A stretch of DNA of 64,000 nucleotides from Stichopus chloronotus (lineage: Eukaryota; Echinodermata; Holothuroidea; Aspidochirotida; Stichopodidae). The notes under the pieces are model-generated. The model was not told the origin of the DNA, ran no database searches, and was given only the letters and a program-made list of their open reading frames with translations. Made by a program: the position numbers and the translations under genes. Position 1 is the stretch's first letter. Each line of letters starts with the position of its first letter. Positions 1 through 11,374 of this stretch are shown piece after piece. Location of the stretch: positions 23,218,918-23,282,917 of the forward strand of contig CM037833.1 of NCBI GenBank assembly GCA_021234535.1, in the 5' to 3' direction.

Positions 1-2537
1 ACCTTTCAAAATACTGTTTATTATCAAATAAACACCAAAAAATCTCAAAAACGATAAAAATAAAATATTGTTTCTACTATCCAAATTTTGAATGAGAGTT
101 TTACCGAAGACCAGATCAATATTTTGGTAGGATTTTAAACATAGCAGTGCATGTTGCTGAAACTCAAAAATTTGACTGTGAGTAAAATTTTTCCATGGAA
201 ATGAAAAATAAGACAGCAAACACTTGTTTTTGTATGTTGTTTAAAGTAAATATGACACAGGCGGTGCTTACTTTGGAATTGCTTTGCGTCCACACTGCCT
301 CACTGAAGTTTAGAATGCATCGATCAACTCAAAGTACTGATTGACTCAAGGTACACCTAGTATACTATTTGTGGTATGCAAGCTTTATTGAAACATTTTG
401 GTGACAAATTTTGGTAATGTCTGCAAATTTTTAGTTGATACTTAAGCTACTGTAGGCTAAGCAGAAACTTTAAAGTATCGCCCTAAGTAACACTCAACAT
501 CAAAACATCGCCAACACTTATGAACATCAAAAGTGACAAAGCAAAGGTATAATTGTTTTAGTATATTGTTATATATGTTATATATATTGAGGAATATGCA
601 TTGAAGGTCACATTTAAGTTGAAATCGCATCATCACGCTGTGCTGGCTTGCAGAAGAATGCAGTGATAGACTTATGATACTGATCGGCAATGATTACTTA
701 TTCAGCCTTATGTGCATGCCCCAATGTTGACGTAGACTGATTGTGAGGGCCTAGCTTAGGCCTAAATTTAGTGTTGTGTTGTTGGGGTTTGTTAGAGTTT
801 ATTGTTGGGTTGACCGCCCCTGTGGTAGACGTCCTGGCTGTTGACAACATGAAAAGTTCCAATTTTACACAGAGAAAGAGAGAGGTGAAGGTCCAGAGGG
901 ACATCAGTCTGATTTTGCTGTTATCAATGTTCCATTAATTGATGATTCGACTGGCACATATTTTGATAATTAATTTTACGATGATGATTAAAACCAGAGA
1001 GCGGCAGACAGTTAGCCTACATGACGCTGATGAAAGAGGAAAAGAAACAGATGGTACAGTAAGTGGCACAGGCCTACTATAGTGTACAGAGAGATGTAGA
1101 GCGAACGAAACGGGTGTGCACTTCAATGATATGATTTCCTAGTCTCGGTCTGGTGGTTGTGTCCATGCTTCGAAATAGATGCCAAACCGCTGAGGGTCAT
1201 GGGATAGAAGATGATGTTAACCAATGAAGTGCTGCTGGAAGTGTAAAAACACGTAATTTGCTGCCCACAATCAACTAGTTGCGTAATTGTTGGGCAATAC
1301 TTGTCTGTGTCAGTGTATGTTCCTCCAATTCTAAATTTAGAGTTACATGTTCAGTCATCTGCATCTACTGTAACTGGAGAAAGGAAATGAAGAAAAAGTC
1401 AGGAAACCCCGGCCCCGTGTGAATGGCAGAGATTGAACTTGGTTTGCCCTCTGAGATGTGGAATGCCACTGCCTGTAACTGACTGACAATGTACACCATT
1501 AGGCCTTTATGCACGCTATAACTTTAAACCAAACTCACCTTGTACATGGCATTTGAATACTGGACCTCCAAACCAGCTGTAAATGGCCTCTGCATGGCTT
1601 ACTGCATAGCACGGGCATCCCCCATGAAGTAGGCCTGGCCCTGCAAATTGGGACACTCAGACGCTTGAACATTGAATGCTTTTTGGACGAATGTTGTCAA
1701 TGCTTGCTTACGTGAGCTCTGCAGGTAGACATTGATAGCCTTCAGCCAACAACACTCCTGCTGCAAAGTTAAGGAGGGGCATAAAACATATACTTATGAA
1801 TATCATCTTGCAGGTCACAACATAAGAAAAATGTAAAAAATGCATGTTTTTTTTTTCCCTCTACTGAGGCACTGTCTAACAACATTTGCCATTGGCAGAT
1901 CATTTTTTACCACAAGTCTGTTAAATAGATATGCTTCTACTGGATTTGGAGAAAGAAAGAGTGAAAAGTTATGTAAGATGTATTTTACAGCTCCCTATCC
2001 TCCTTTAACAATTCAATAACGTGTCAGTTTTGGTGTCCAATGTGATGAATAATTATAACAAACTGCTTTGGACTTTTTGAAAGAAGATTGTTTACCTTAC
2101 ATATAGCACTGGTAATTTACTTCTCACTTGTAAAATTCTGGTGTAATGCAGGAAATAATCTTCAACAAAGTTATCTCTTGCTACGCTGGAAATGGCCTGT
2201 TGTGTGTAGAGTGCAATGATTTATTATGATAGCACCTTCACAGGTCAAAAGTTTTGTCTTGTGATTTTTGGCTTGACTAAAGTTTTCTTTTCTTTTCAGA
2301 CAAGCAAAACATATTTCAGACAGTCAAGTATGGAAAGTGGATTGGCCAAAGACAACTAACATATTTTTGTTAAAAATCAGGCCCCAATTTTCAAAATGCA
2401 TTCTCACTAAATTGTTTACTCCCATGATTTTGATTTTCAGATTGTGTTCTGGTCAGTGGTAGCCCCATGATTTTGATTTTTCAAAATACATTCTTACTAA
2501 ATTGTTGCCTCATGATTTTGTTGTTGCTTTTTTCCAG
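1..2537. other. 5' flank or intron 1 of the Hikeshi gene
   Basis: No coding exon is recognisable here. I looked for the expected short first coding exon of Hikeshi, whose vertebrate version begins Met-Phe-Gly-Cys-Leu-Val-Ala-Gly, and found no match, so it probably lies upstream of the window. Several TAGGCCTA-like words occur (for example near 760 and 1073), and a weak tRNA-like B-box lies on the minus strand near 1430. The segment ends in a usable acceptor (TTTTTTCCAG). Confidence 0.6.
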
Positions 2538-2772
2538 GTGCAGACCAACATCCAACAGGTTGATCAGACACATTTCGTGTGTGAGATCGCCAACCCAGAG
2601 AGCGTGAACCATGTGGTCATCTTCATGACCGGGACCTCCCCCTTCCCTGACGGTACGGGGGGCGCTGTGCACTTTGGCTTTGCTTCACCCACTGGGGTAG
2701 ACTGGCATTTTATAGGATACCTGTCAAACGACAAACCAAGTGCAATATTCAAGATATCTGGCCTGAAACAGA
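2538..2772 (+). CDS. HIKESHI: Hikeshi, exon 2 (N-terminal domain)
   Basis: Hikeshi (OPI10, C11orf73) is the import carrier that takes HSP70 through the nuclear pore during heat stress, binding both HSP70 and FG nucleoporins. This 235-bp exon follows a TTTTTTCCAG acceptor, is open from its first base, and ends at a GTGAGT donor in phase 1. It encodes 78 residues corresponding to human residues 11 onward. Diagnostic blocks are ESVNHVVIFMTGTSPFPDG, GGAVHF and KPSAIFKISGLK, all close to the vertebrate protein. The valine that is mutated in human Hikeshi leukodystrophy (V54) is conserved in the GGAVHF block. The first ~10 residues come from an exon not seen here. An in-frame ATG at 2502 lies in the intron and is not the start. 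Identification rests on remembered family sequence, but the match is long and collinear. Confidence 0.95.
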
Positions 2773-3006
2773 GTGAGTCTGAAGGAATTGAGTCACTTTT
2801 AATTGTATTTATATGATTGCAGTGAAGGTGCTGTGACACACCTAACATGACATCGTTATGTAACGGTAATAGTTGCGATACTTTGTGAAGTGTTGAAAAC
2901 ACATGGTTTTTTTCCAGCCTACTTTTTCCCTTTCCCTGCACTCAAACCCAGCTAAGTTTGAAACATGAATAGATGTGTTTTCAAGACTGATTTTGGTGTA
3001 ACTCGC

Positions 3007-3130
3007 ATCGAGTGTTGGCTTGGTTTCTCCCTGACATGGTGTGTCACTCACATCGAGTGTTGGCTTGGTTTCTCCCTGACATGATGTGTCACTCACATTG
3101 ACTGTTGGCTTGGTTTCTCCCTGACACGGT
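3007..3130. repeat. 45-bp minisatellite, about 3 copies
   Basis: Copies start at 3007, 3052 and 3097, so the period is exactly 45 bp. Each contains TTGGCTTGGTTTCTCCCTGA followed by a variable GTGTCACTCAC part. Because 45 is a multiple of three, the minus strand stays open and shows a 15-residue repeat containing CQGETKPT. It lies inside an intron, so I treat this as a by-product of the period. Confidence 0.9.
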
Positions 3131-6100
3131 GAACAAACCGTGCGTTCCCAGTGGATGCAATGTTCCTTGTCCACCGTTTGTGTCCCTGGCAACGTGCTTG
3201 ACTTAGTTGGGACTGTCTTCTCTGTTTGCAAGTTAAAAAATTTTGTGGAAGCCTTTATCATTTAACTTCTAGCAAGCATTGTATGCTCATTTCCACCATT
3301 CAGCATGAGTTCCGATGTCGCTTTGGCCTTGAAGTAAAATGGTCCACCAGGCACATCCGTCAATTAAATGGTGGCTGAACCAAGATCCAAGATGTGGAAA
3401 ATGGTTTTAGCCATTTCTTTAAGTACCTACAGTAGCTGTTGTGTGTACTACTGTATGGTGGGTGTGCCAGCTCTCGTAAATGGGGAAGATAAACTAGGGA
3501 TTGAAGAAACCTTCATTGTAAGTCTGTTGTTGTGTATGCTGTTGGTCTCTAAGTCAGTGTACGGTTTTGTCTGAGACGGTCTTTCGGCACATTCGAGATG
3601 GATCAGTTGCTCCAACTTCTCAACTGCTGTATCCAGGTCCTGTGACCCTCCTGGCCCGATGGTTTCCCTGAAAGGCTGCCGTAGTGGGATGTCGTGTCTG
3701 CTGTCATCCTCCAAAGGCTGAGATCCTGGTAGCTGACTAAGCTCCTGGACGTGATGGTGGTGGTTCCTCAAAATGGGGCCCAGTTGGTCACCCTTCGACC
3801 AGGGCAGGCAGATGGTTCTTCTAGTTAGCTTTCTGCAATGTCAGGAGCCATCGGCCGATGCCATAAAGAGGGTTCTGCTTCGAGGGCAGTAGATGAGCTG
3901 GTTTCCCCTGACGGTCATTGCTGACATAGCATGTCTCCTTCCCTCTCTGCACCTAGGCCGAGACCAGGACGGATATGACATTATGTTCTAATGTCTACAC
4001 GTATCCTGACAAATCTGTATGAGTGGTAAGTGGTACATTTGGGAGATACAGTGTTACAGTTATGATTGATGTGTGAACATAATGACTGATGAACTGATTC
4101 TATTACAGCTCTCTGGATAAATATCAATTGAGAGAGAGAGAAAAGAAAATTTGTAACCAAATTAAAACAACTTCACCCTCGTCCTCGTTTTGCTTCTGTT
4201 TCTACCGGAAGGACTTTTCATCCCCTTTGTCGCCACAGGACCATTATTGCCGCATCTTTTTCTGAGTTGTAATTGGCAAAAGGTCTGCCTGATTGGATGA
4301 TGCAGCTGGTGGTTGACATACTGTAGTAATCACCATGGTCGCTCGTGAAATCTTGGTAGATTTCCTACATGTCTTAAGAGAAATAACTGTGTGAATTGTC
4401 CTGAAATTAGTGTTTGTGCTCAGCCTGACAGTAATGTCTAGAAGTCGTTGGATTTCCTGTACCAGAGCCATAGTTTTTCTGTGCAGATATTTGAATGTTG
4501 AAACTATTCACTTACTCTGTTTGGTAGTCCTTTTCTCAGCTCTAGCTGCTGGAAGAGTAATGGGTTGTATCGGGAAATTTTGCTTGTTTGCAACTCATTT
4601 TGCTGTTTCATGAGTGCAGTCTAGTATAGACATGTTGTCTTCACGCAGCTGTTTTAAATTTAGAGAGAAAATGATTAAGAGGTAAAATGATTTCTAAGGG
4701 ACAGTAAAATGATGAAAAAAGTATGAAAGTTTAGAAGACCGAAAATTTACAATGCACTCTATGGACTAAGCTCTTTTGTCATTCTGGCAACATTTTGGTC
4801 ACCGTCAAAATAAGTCGAGAGCTCTGCGATGAGGATGGTGTTTGTTGCACACTGCCGACGGTGCCTGCAAGCCTTAGAGGTGGTTCTGCAGGGGGTGGGT
4901 GATGATTCTTTGTCCTATTTGATGGTGTTTACGTCAGGTAGAACGTTGTCTCATTGGCATATATGTGATAGTGATATTGGGAAGGACATGTGAGGTTAGC
5001 GGTGTCGTACTGTCGAAAGAAAATGAGACAAGTGTGTCTACAGAAAAGTGGCTAGTTGCTTTTTCTGAAGTGATCGGTGGCCACTAACTAGATGGGTTGA
5101 TTCGTTCTTTCGTACAGTACTGCATGTCCATTTTACTATTCTGAAGCCTTGCTGCGTTTTCTTTTCTACCTGTGTCTGTCTGTGTAGGTTCCCCCTCCAT
5201 ACGCAGGCACGCCACTTTTGTGGTGTAATTCACGTCTTCCAGAATTCAAGAGTGCCCTCTGCCAACACAAGCCTTATTTCAGTCTTTGGGCTGAAAATGT
5301 TTCAATACACCTGTCTTACTCTTTCTCAGTTTGATGGGTTGATATCTGGACTCACAGGAGGAACTGTATCTTTTGGTAACACTGCCCTCCGGAAGCATGT
5401 AGCGTAATTTTAGATGCTTGTGTCGTTTCAGATCATTGGCTTCCATTAAAGCAGGTACCCCTTTTATATCCTACACTCTGCCAAATATGACCAAAATATC
5501 CTGGAGAATTTTCTCTACAATTGTTTGAGGTCAATTCTTTGAAAGATAAGATACATCTATCGTCTTTTCTTTGAAACGCCAGCCAAGGCGCCTGCATTTA
5601 CTTTACGAGTGATGTCTTGGATGGCCTATCGAGCTTTGCCTGTTCACCCCTCGCTACATTGAGGTCATTTTTTGCGCGGTGATGGCACTGAATAGATCAT
5701 CGCTGAGATATTGTCTTCAGATGTCATTTTTTTACAAGTTTACGCCTGTACAGTGCCCTGTGTTTCTACCTCTTGAAGCAGTTGGAGTTACAAATTGTGT
5801 TCTGCTTAAACTGAGTTTTAGCCCCCCCCCCCCCTCCCTCTCAGCTGACTCTAGATCTTCTGTGTGAAGTGTTTAGTATTCACATTTGTCGAGGACTACA
5901 GTTTATGTCGGGAAGTCAGTGATGTCGTCAACCAATCGTTGTCATCCATCTAGCTGTCTGGTTCAGGCACATCCAATCTCCCTCTCTCTCCAAACACTGT
6001 CATGAGATCTGTGCCTAAAGTGTGATATTTTTTTATGGCATTTTGGGCACTCTTTGACCAGATCTGCAGACCTGCAGATTTTGATTTGCAGTCTGTTGTC

Positions 6101-6887
6101 AAGAACAGTTGCATGTACTATTTTCAAGTTATGTCAGTTGGTCCTGGAACCCCATCAAGGCATTTTGGCAGTGAGTGTTGTGAACATGTTCAACCAAAGA
6201 TAAGTTACAGACTTTTGCATAGTGTTTATCATGGACTTTCAGTTTACTTCAGTGATTTATTATTTTCCTTGTTTGTGCGAGGCCAATTCTGTTACCCTTG
6301 ACTGCTAGACTGGCTGTCAAATTAATAGTATGCTTGCAACAGTCCTCCATTAATGTTCAACTGGATTGAGCATCACAGTCAACCCATCTTAATTTTTCCT
6401 CTTTAAAGGAGCATGAACAACAACAAAAAATACTTGCATTATAGTCTGTACTGCCATCCAGGATGAATGTCCCCTCTCCCCTTCCAGATTCATTCCCGCC
6501 AGGCGTCCGTGTGAGTTTCGGCATCGACAGGGCAGAGCGGACGACAGGTAACGACGTGTGACTTTCTGGGCTCAGTTTCGTGGTAATGAGAATTAAAACA
6601 TCAATCAGAACAGACAGACACTTATCACTGCAATGAGTCAATGAAACTCTGTATACCCCCCACCATCCCTCCCTCACACCCTCACACAACAGACAGATGA
6701 AAAAGTTTCAAAGCAAGACCGTATCTAGTACAGGTACTTCTCAGTTTCGAACAAAAACAGTGAGTGTAAACTTCATTGCCTCGTAGATCTGAATTCACTG
6801 TCACGGCAACTTGCTGGCTGTTTTACACAGCAGAGTGGCAGAGGATGTTATTCATCTCTACTGGAACTCTTGGAAGACAGAAAACAG

Positions 6888-7011
6888 ATTGCAGCATGTG
6901 ATTGCAGCATGTGATTGCAGCATGTGATTGCAGCATGTGATTGCAGCATGTGATTGCAGCATGTGATTTCAGATTGCAGCATGTGATTGCAGCATGTGAT
7001 TGCAGCATGTG
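6888..7011. repeat. 13-bp tandem repeat ATTGCAGCATGTG
   Basis: Six near-identical copies of ATTGCAGCATGTG run from 6888, then a 7-base interruption (ATTTCAG), then three more copies from 6973. It lies within Hikeshi intron 2, about 400 bp before exon 3. Confidence 0.92.
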
Positions 7012-7410
7012 AATGTGATTTTGTTGCATGGAAGTCCTGCTATAAGTTTCCATAAAAATTTGTCATCTAGTTATAACTACAGCAGGGATATTACATTTGT
7101 GTACATTTCGTTATTGAATCATCAACCAATTCTTTTCATTCTCGCAGTAGGAAAATCTTGATTGCTAATAATTTTGTCCCCCTTACATTCCTGTCACCAT
7201 GAAGGACTGATACGAGGACATCTCACACTAATTTAGACTGTATCCTTGTAGTGAGAGCTTCCCACAGAAAGCTTCTTACACCACTAAACCCAGTCAGATC
7301 ACAGTTAATGTTATTTCAGTGCTTTGGAGCTGTCAGCAAGGTCACACATCTCATGTCATCATAGTTCCTTAATGTGTAAAATGAGTTTCTTCAAATTATT
7401 TCAATTTCAG

Positions 7411-7538
7411 ATTCATCTCCCGGAGGGCTTTCTTTCATGGGAGCGATGAGCCCTGTGGCGGGGAACTCATCTCAGATCGGTATCTCGGTGGAACCCCTGG
7501 ACCAAATCATGCAGCAGACACCGGTATCGCAAGCTCAG
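7411..7538 (+). CDS. HIKESHI: Hikeshi, exon 3
   Basis: A 128-bp exon between acceptor TTTCAATTTCAG and donor CAG|GTAGGA. The single base left from exon 2 plus this exon makes 43 codons, ending in phase 0. It encodes the linker and start of the C-terminal domain; SQIGISVEPLDQIMQQTP matches the vertebrate block AQIGISVELLDSMAQQTP. The loop that in human carries Phe97 (HPFGAM), implicated in nucleoporin binding, reads SFMGAM here, so a phenylalanine is kept but shifted one position relative to the GAM. The linker is serine- and glycine-rich (SSPGG). Confidence 0.95.
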
Positions 7539-10464
7539 GTAGGAGCATACCACCACACAACCACGGCAGCTTGGTATCGCCATCGACACGATTATTAATG
7601 CAAAGGGGAGGGGGGGTGTGATATATTCTGTACAAACCTTTTGGGGAAAGGACAATGTTAATGCATCTACAGTACCACAGTTTGGGTCCCACGGTGCTCT
7701 GGGAACGGTAAACCGCTATTTGGAAAATTTTCCAACACTTTAAGACAATGTACTACCACAATACCATGGCGTATTACCACAATACTTTGTTCATGGTGTG
7801 AGGGTTGCATGCTAGACATGTCTTAATAAATTAGGTGACCTGCGATGATCCAGTTTTTCGGCTATGGGAAGTTGGTGGAGGCATTTCTAGTTATGAGTTG
7901 AAATGGCATTGTATGTCCCTGGGATTTAGCGGCTGAACAAATTTTGCTTCTCACAAGCAGAATCTCTTTCATCTGTTGATACACTATGAAAGATGAAGTG
8001 AACTTTAATATGCAGGGTGCCCAGGTTTCAGCATTGTAATAATATCAAAGCCTATTAAGTGCCCTCACTTTTGAAGGCACTTCTTTTGTTTTTCTTTTTC
8101 TCTTCATTTAGCAATCGTGTGTCAGGCACCCCTTTTGGTACGGTGTGCAGTGAAAATATTGCTCTGCCTACTGTATGAAGGAGATGTGCTTCCTCTACCC
8201 ATATCATGGTGCACATTGACAAGTTTTCCAAAGTTGAATACACAAATGGTCTTATGTAGTCGTCAACTAGCCTTAGCAAGCCTAGAAGCAAAGAGAACAT
8301 TTAAAGTTACTGCTACTTCATAATTGGATACCATTACTCAGCAAAGAAATTAATGGTTAGTTAAAATATTGTCATGAAATAGCACTCCTTTAGCCTAACA
8401 TAAATTCCGTATGGTACACGTGTTGTAGGCTATCTTGCGATCAGTCACTGTGCACTAATTCTGTTTGCAACTTGTTTCTGGGCTCTTTAACACCTCTTGG
8501 TTTGTAAATATAGGCCACTACTTGTTTTGATCTCATGTGAGAATTTGATCACTTGTTACTGATTGGATCGGCTGCAGTTGTGGTGTTTAAGAAGCATCGA
8601 GTTTAGTCTAACTGAGTATTTCTTGTTGAGACACAAAAGTCATGCAAATCATTTCGTTATCATTAATGCCTACACCATTGTTCATACACATCCCTGACAA
8701 TATACACATCAGTTACGTTGCCCACGCTAGATTGACCTTAAGAGTGTTCTATAAATTGACGCCACTTATGTTCCTATTTTAGAAAGTCACAATTATCGGG
8801 AAACACAAAGATTATCTTAGTAAGTCCTTGTGTCTCTGTGATATCACAGATTTCAGATAAATGCAATTTCTCACACTAAAATAAACTTTCTTTTTTAAAA
8901 CCACATCTTGTAAACAGGAGAAGCTATTGATGTACAGTTTTCACCTAATATGAGTAAAATTTAACTTATTTTCATTATGAATATTAGTCTGCGTTGACCA
9001 ATTCCTTACTCTCAGATCAGATCTCCATCTCAGATCAGCCTCTCTCCAACCAGCCTCTCTCCGGTAGCCTCCCTCTAATCAGCCTCTCTCTATCCAGCCT
9101 CTCTCTGATAGCCTCCCTCTGATAGCCTCTCTCTAACCAGCCTGTCTCTGGTCAGCCTCTCTCAAACCAGCCTCTCTCTGATAGCCTCTCTCTAACCAGT
9201 CTCTCTCTAACCAGCCTCTCTCAAACCAGCCTCTCTCTGATAGCCTCTCTCTAACCAGCCTCTCTCTGATCTGCCTCTGTCTTACCAGCCTCTCTCTGAT
9301 AGCATCCCTCTGATAGCCTCCCTCTGAAAGCCTCTGTCTAACCAGCCTCTCTCTGGTCAGCCTCTCTCAAGCCAGCCTCTCTCTGACCAGCCTCTCTATG
9401 ATCAGCCTGTAACTACAGGTAGCCTCTCTCCAACCAGCCTCTCTCTGATAGCCTCTCTCTAACCAGCCTCTCTCTGTCCTGCCTCTCTCTGATCAGCCTC
9501 TTACCAGCCTCTCTCTGATAGCCTCTCTGTAACCAGCCTCTCTCTGACCAGCCTGTCTATGATCAGCCTCTAACCAGCCTCTCTCTGATAGCCTCTCTCT
9601 AACCAGTCTCTCTCTGATCTGCCTCTGTCTTACCAGCCTCTCTCTGATAGCCTCCCTCTGATAGCCTCCCTCTGATAGCCTCCCTCTGATAGCCTCCCTC
9701 TGATAGCCTCCCTCTGATAGCCTCCCTCTGATAGCCTCCCTCTGATAGCCTCCCTCTGATAGCCTCCCTCTGATAGCCTCCCTCTGATAGCCTCCCTCTG
9801 ATAGCCTCCCTCTGATAGCCTCCCTCTGATAGCCTCCCTCTGATAGCCTCCCTCTGATAGCCTCTGTCTGATAGCCTCCCTCTGATAGCCTCCCTCTGAT
9901 AGCCTCCCTCTGATAGCCTCCCTCTGATAGCCTCCCTCTGATAGCCTCCCTCTGATAGCCTCCCTCTGATAGCCTCCCTCTGATAGCCTCCCTCTGATAG
10001 CCTCCCTCTGATAGCCTCCCTCTGATAGCCTCCCTCTGATAGCCTCCCTCTGATAGCCTCCCTCTGATAGCCTCCCTCTGATAGCCTCCCTCTGATAGCC
10101 TCCCTCTGATAGCCTCCCTCTGATAGCCTCCCTCTGATAGCCTCCCTCTGATAGCCTCCCTCTGATAGCCTCTGTCTAACCAGCCTCTCTCTGGTCAGCC
10201 TCTCTCAAGCCAGCCTCTCTCTGACCAGCCTCTCTATGATCAGCCTGTAACTAGCCTGTCTCCAACCAGCCTCTCTCTAACCAGCCTCTCTCTGACCAGC
10301 CGCTCTCTGACCAGCCTCTCTATGATCAGCCTCAGTCAGATCACTTTGTAGGCAAATAAAGTCTCACAACATTCAGATAATGTCATTACTCATCGTATCA
10401 CTTTGATCAACTCAAATAAACATTCATCTTTTGGCTTCTTTTCTATCTTTTTTCCTGATCACAG
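7539..10464 (+). other. Hikeshi intron 3
   Basis: A 2.9-kb intron with donor GTAGGA and acceptor TTTTTTCCTGATCACAG. About 45% of it is the CT-rich minisatellite at 9016-10347. The first 1.4 kb (7539-9000) shows no recognisable feature. Confidence 0.85.
9016..10347. repeat. Long CT-rich minisatellite (14-bp core unit)
   Basis: A ~1.3-kb array built on AGCCTCCCTCTGAT and 14-15-bp relatives such as AGCCTCTCTCTAACC. The centre (about 9637-10170) is nearly homogeneous, some 38 copies of the 14-bp unit with rare changes. Both ends are mixtures of diverged variants, as expected when exchange and slippage homogenise the middle. The + strand is strongly pyrimidine-rich. It ends about 120 bp before the last Hikeshi exon. 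Confidence 0.95.
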
Positions 10465-10659
10465 GCTTCTCAAGTTGACAATGTCACTCAGTACACCACC
10501 AAACTCTTGGAGAGTTTTTACAATTACGCTTCATCATTCGCCGTCAACCAGTCGCAGATGACGCCCCAACCGAACGTATCTTTCATTCCGTCGACGGTGC
10601 TAGACCAGTGGTATCAAAACTTTTGCAGAAAACTTCAACAAGATCCTGTGTTTTGGAAG

Positions 10660-10665
<6 letters not shown>
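10465..10665 (+). CDS. HIKESHI: Hikeshi, terminal coding exon 4
   Basis: A 201-bp terminal exon in phase 0, 66 residues plus TGA at 10663-10665. It encodes the C-terminal helical part: YTTKLLESFYNYASSFAV, then NQSQMTPQPNVSFIP, ending DPVFWKK. The human counterpart reads FTQKMLDNFYNFASSFAV and ends NPLFWKT. Exons 2-4 give 187 residues; adding the missing ~10 of exon 1 gives about 197, the length I recall for human Hikeshi, so the gene looks intact. A (GA)14 microsatellite starts at the last two bases of the stop codon. Confidence 0.96.

Positions 10666-10691
<26 letters not shown>
10664..10691. repeat. (GA)14 microsatellite at the Hikeshi stop codon
   Basis: An uninterrupted run of GA dinucleotides that begins with the last two bases of the TGA stop and forms the start of the 3' UTR. 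Length changes would alter the UTR but not the stop. Confidence 0.95.
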
Positions 10692-10696
<5 letters not shown>

Positions 10697-10779
10697 AATG
10701 TTGCCATGGCACGTAATTTGTGTTGCATCAACTGTGAGAAGCTGCGAAAAACGAAAGCCAGAAGCAGCTGTGATGGTAG

Positions 10780-10785
10780 AATAAA
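10780..10785 (+). promoter_or_regulatory. Candidate poly(A) signal for Hikeshi
   Basis: AATAAA lies 115 bp downstream of the Hikeshi stop codon on the same strand, the first such hexamer after the stop. No cDNA evidence is available, so a more distal site is possible. Confidence 0.5.
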
Positions 10786-11275
10786 GAAGGCTGGTCAGTC
10801 GCAAAAAGTGGGAAGAAAGAAACCAATGCATCGGTGGTCTGGGTGTTGCCAGAATCCACTACTGGAGATTGCCAGATGGTCAAAGAGAAGAATGTGTTTC
10901 AGAGTCTTGTCACTGTGCATGTCCTCCATCAAGAGTTTGTCATGGCAACGTTGGTACCTGGACAGGAGTATGGTGCTGGATGTGTATGACATATCGCTGC
11001 AACATTGTGCCACCTGTCGCAGTATGAGGTGATTGTGTAATGCGGTTCGACGTTACAAGAAGTTTTCATCACAGCCACTGTGAGTGGCAGACTCCAGGAC
11101 GCCGTCGTTCGCCACTGGTGGTGCTTTCGGTCCGAACTTAGCCATTCATTTTAACTGCTTGCTATTTTGCTAGATGTTGTCATACATGTATGCTCTCCAA
11201 AATTTGCATCCGGAACTTTGTGTCATAATTCAAAGGATGAAATTATCTAAGAAGTGAAAGAACATTTTTCCATAG

Positions 11276-11374
11276 ATGGCCACAATGAGGCCCTATGTCA
11301 TTACCGTGGAACAACTGCAGACACGACAGGCATTGTTTGAGAGGATCTTAAAAAGTATGATGGTTCCAGAGAAT
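11276..11374 (+). CDS. Possible coding exon, unidentified
   Basis: A 99-bp open stretch beginning MATMRPYVITVEQLQ and ending KSMMVPEN, between an AG (TTTTTCCATAG) and a perfect GTAAGT donor. The frame upstream is closed by the TAG of the acceptor itself, so the piece looks like an exon, either starting at its own ATG or entered in phase 0. It leaves in phase 0. Composition and codon use look protein-like (VEQLQTRQALFERIL would make an amphipathic helix). I do not recognise the family. It lies 0.6 kb after the Hikeshi stop and could be the first exon of the next gene. Its phase does not fit the WW-coding frame of the exon at 26092. Confidence 0.4.

Larger units (their letters stand above)
2773..7410 (+). 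other. Hikeshi intron 2
   Basis: A 4.6-kb intron bounded by GTGAGT and TTTCAATTTCAG. It contains a three-copy 45-bp minisatellite (3007-3130), a C13 tract (5822-5834) and a nine-copy 13-bp array (6888-7011). I see no further exon; short ORFs here look like chance. Skipping this intron joins exon 2 (phase 1) to exon 3 in frame. Confidence 0.85.

Noticed and set aside
1390..1480. Minus-strand tRNA-like segment (AAGTTCAATCTC B-box-like word)
   Set aside because: Only the B-box-like word is convincing. There is no paired stem, no terminator and no clear A-box.
2842..3261. A 139-codon minus-strand ORF with CQGETKPT repeats
   Set aside because: It is produced by a 45-bp minisatellite within a Hikeshi intron, with no other sign of a gene.
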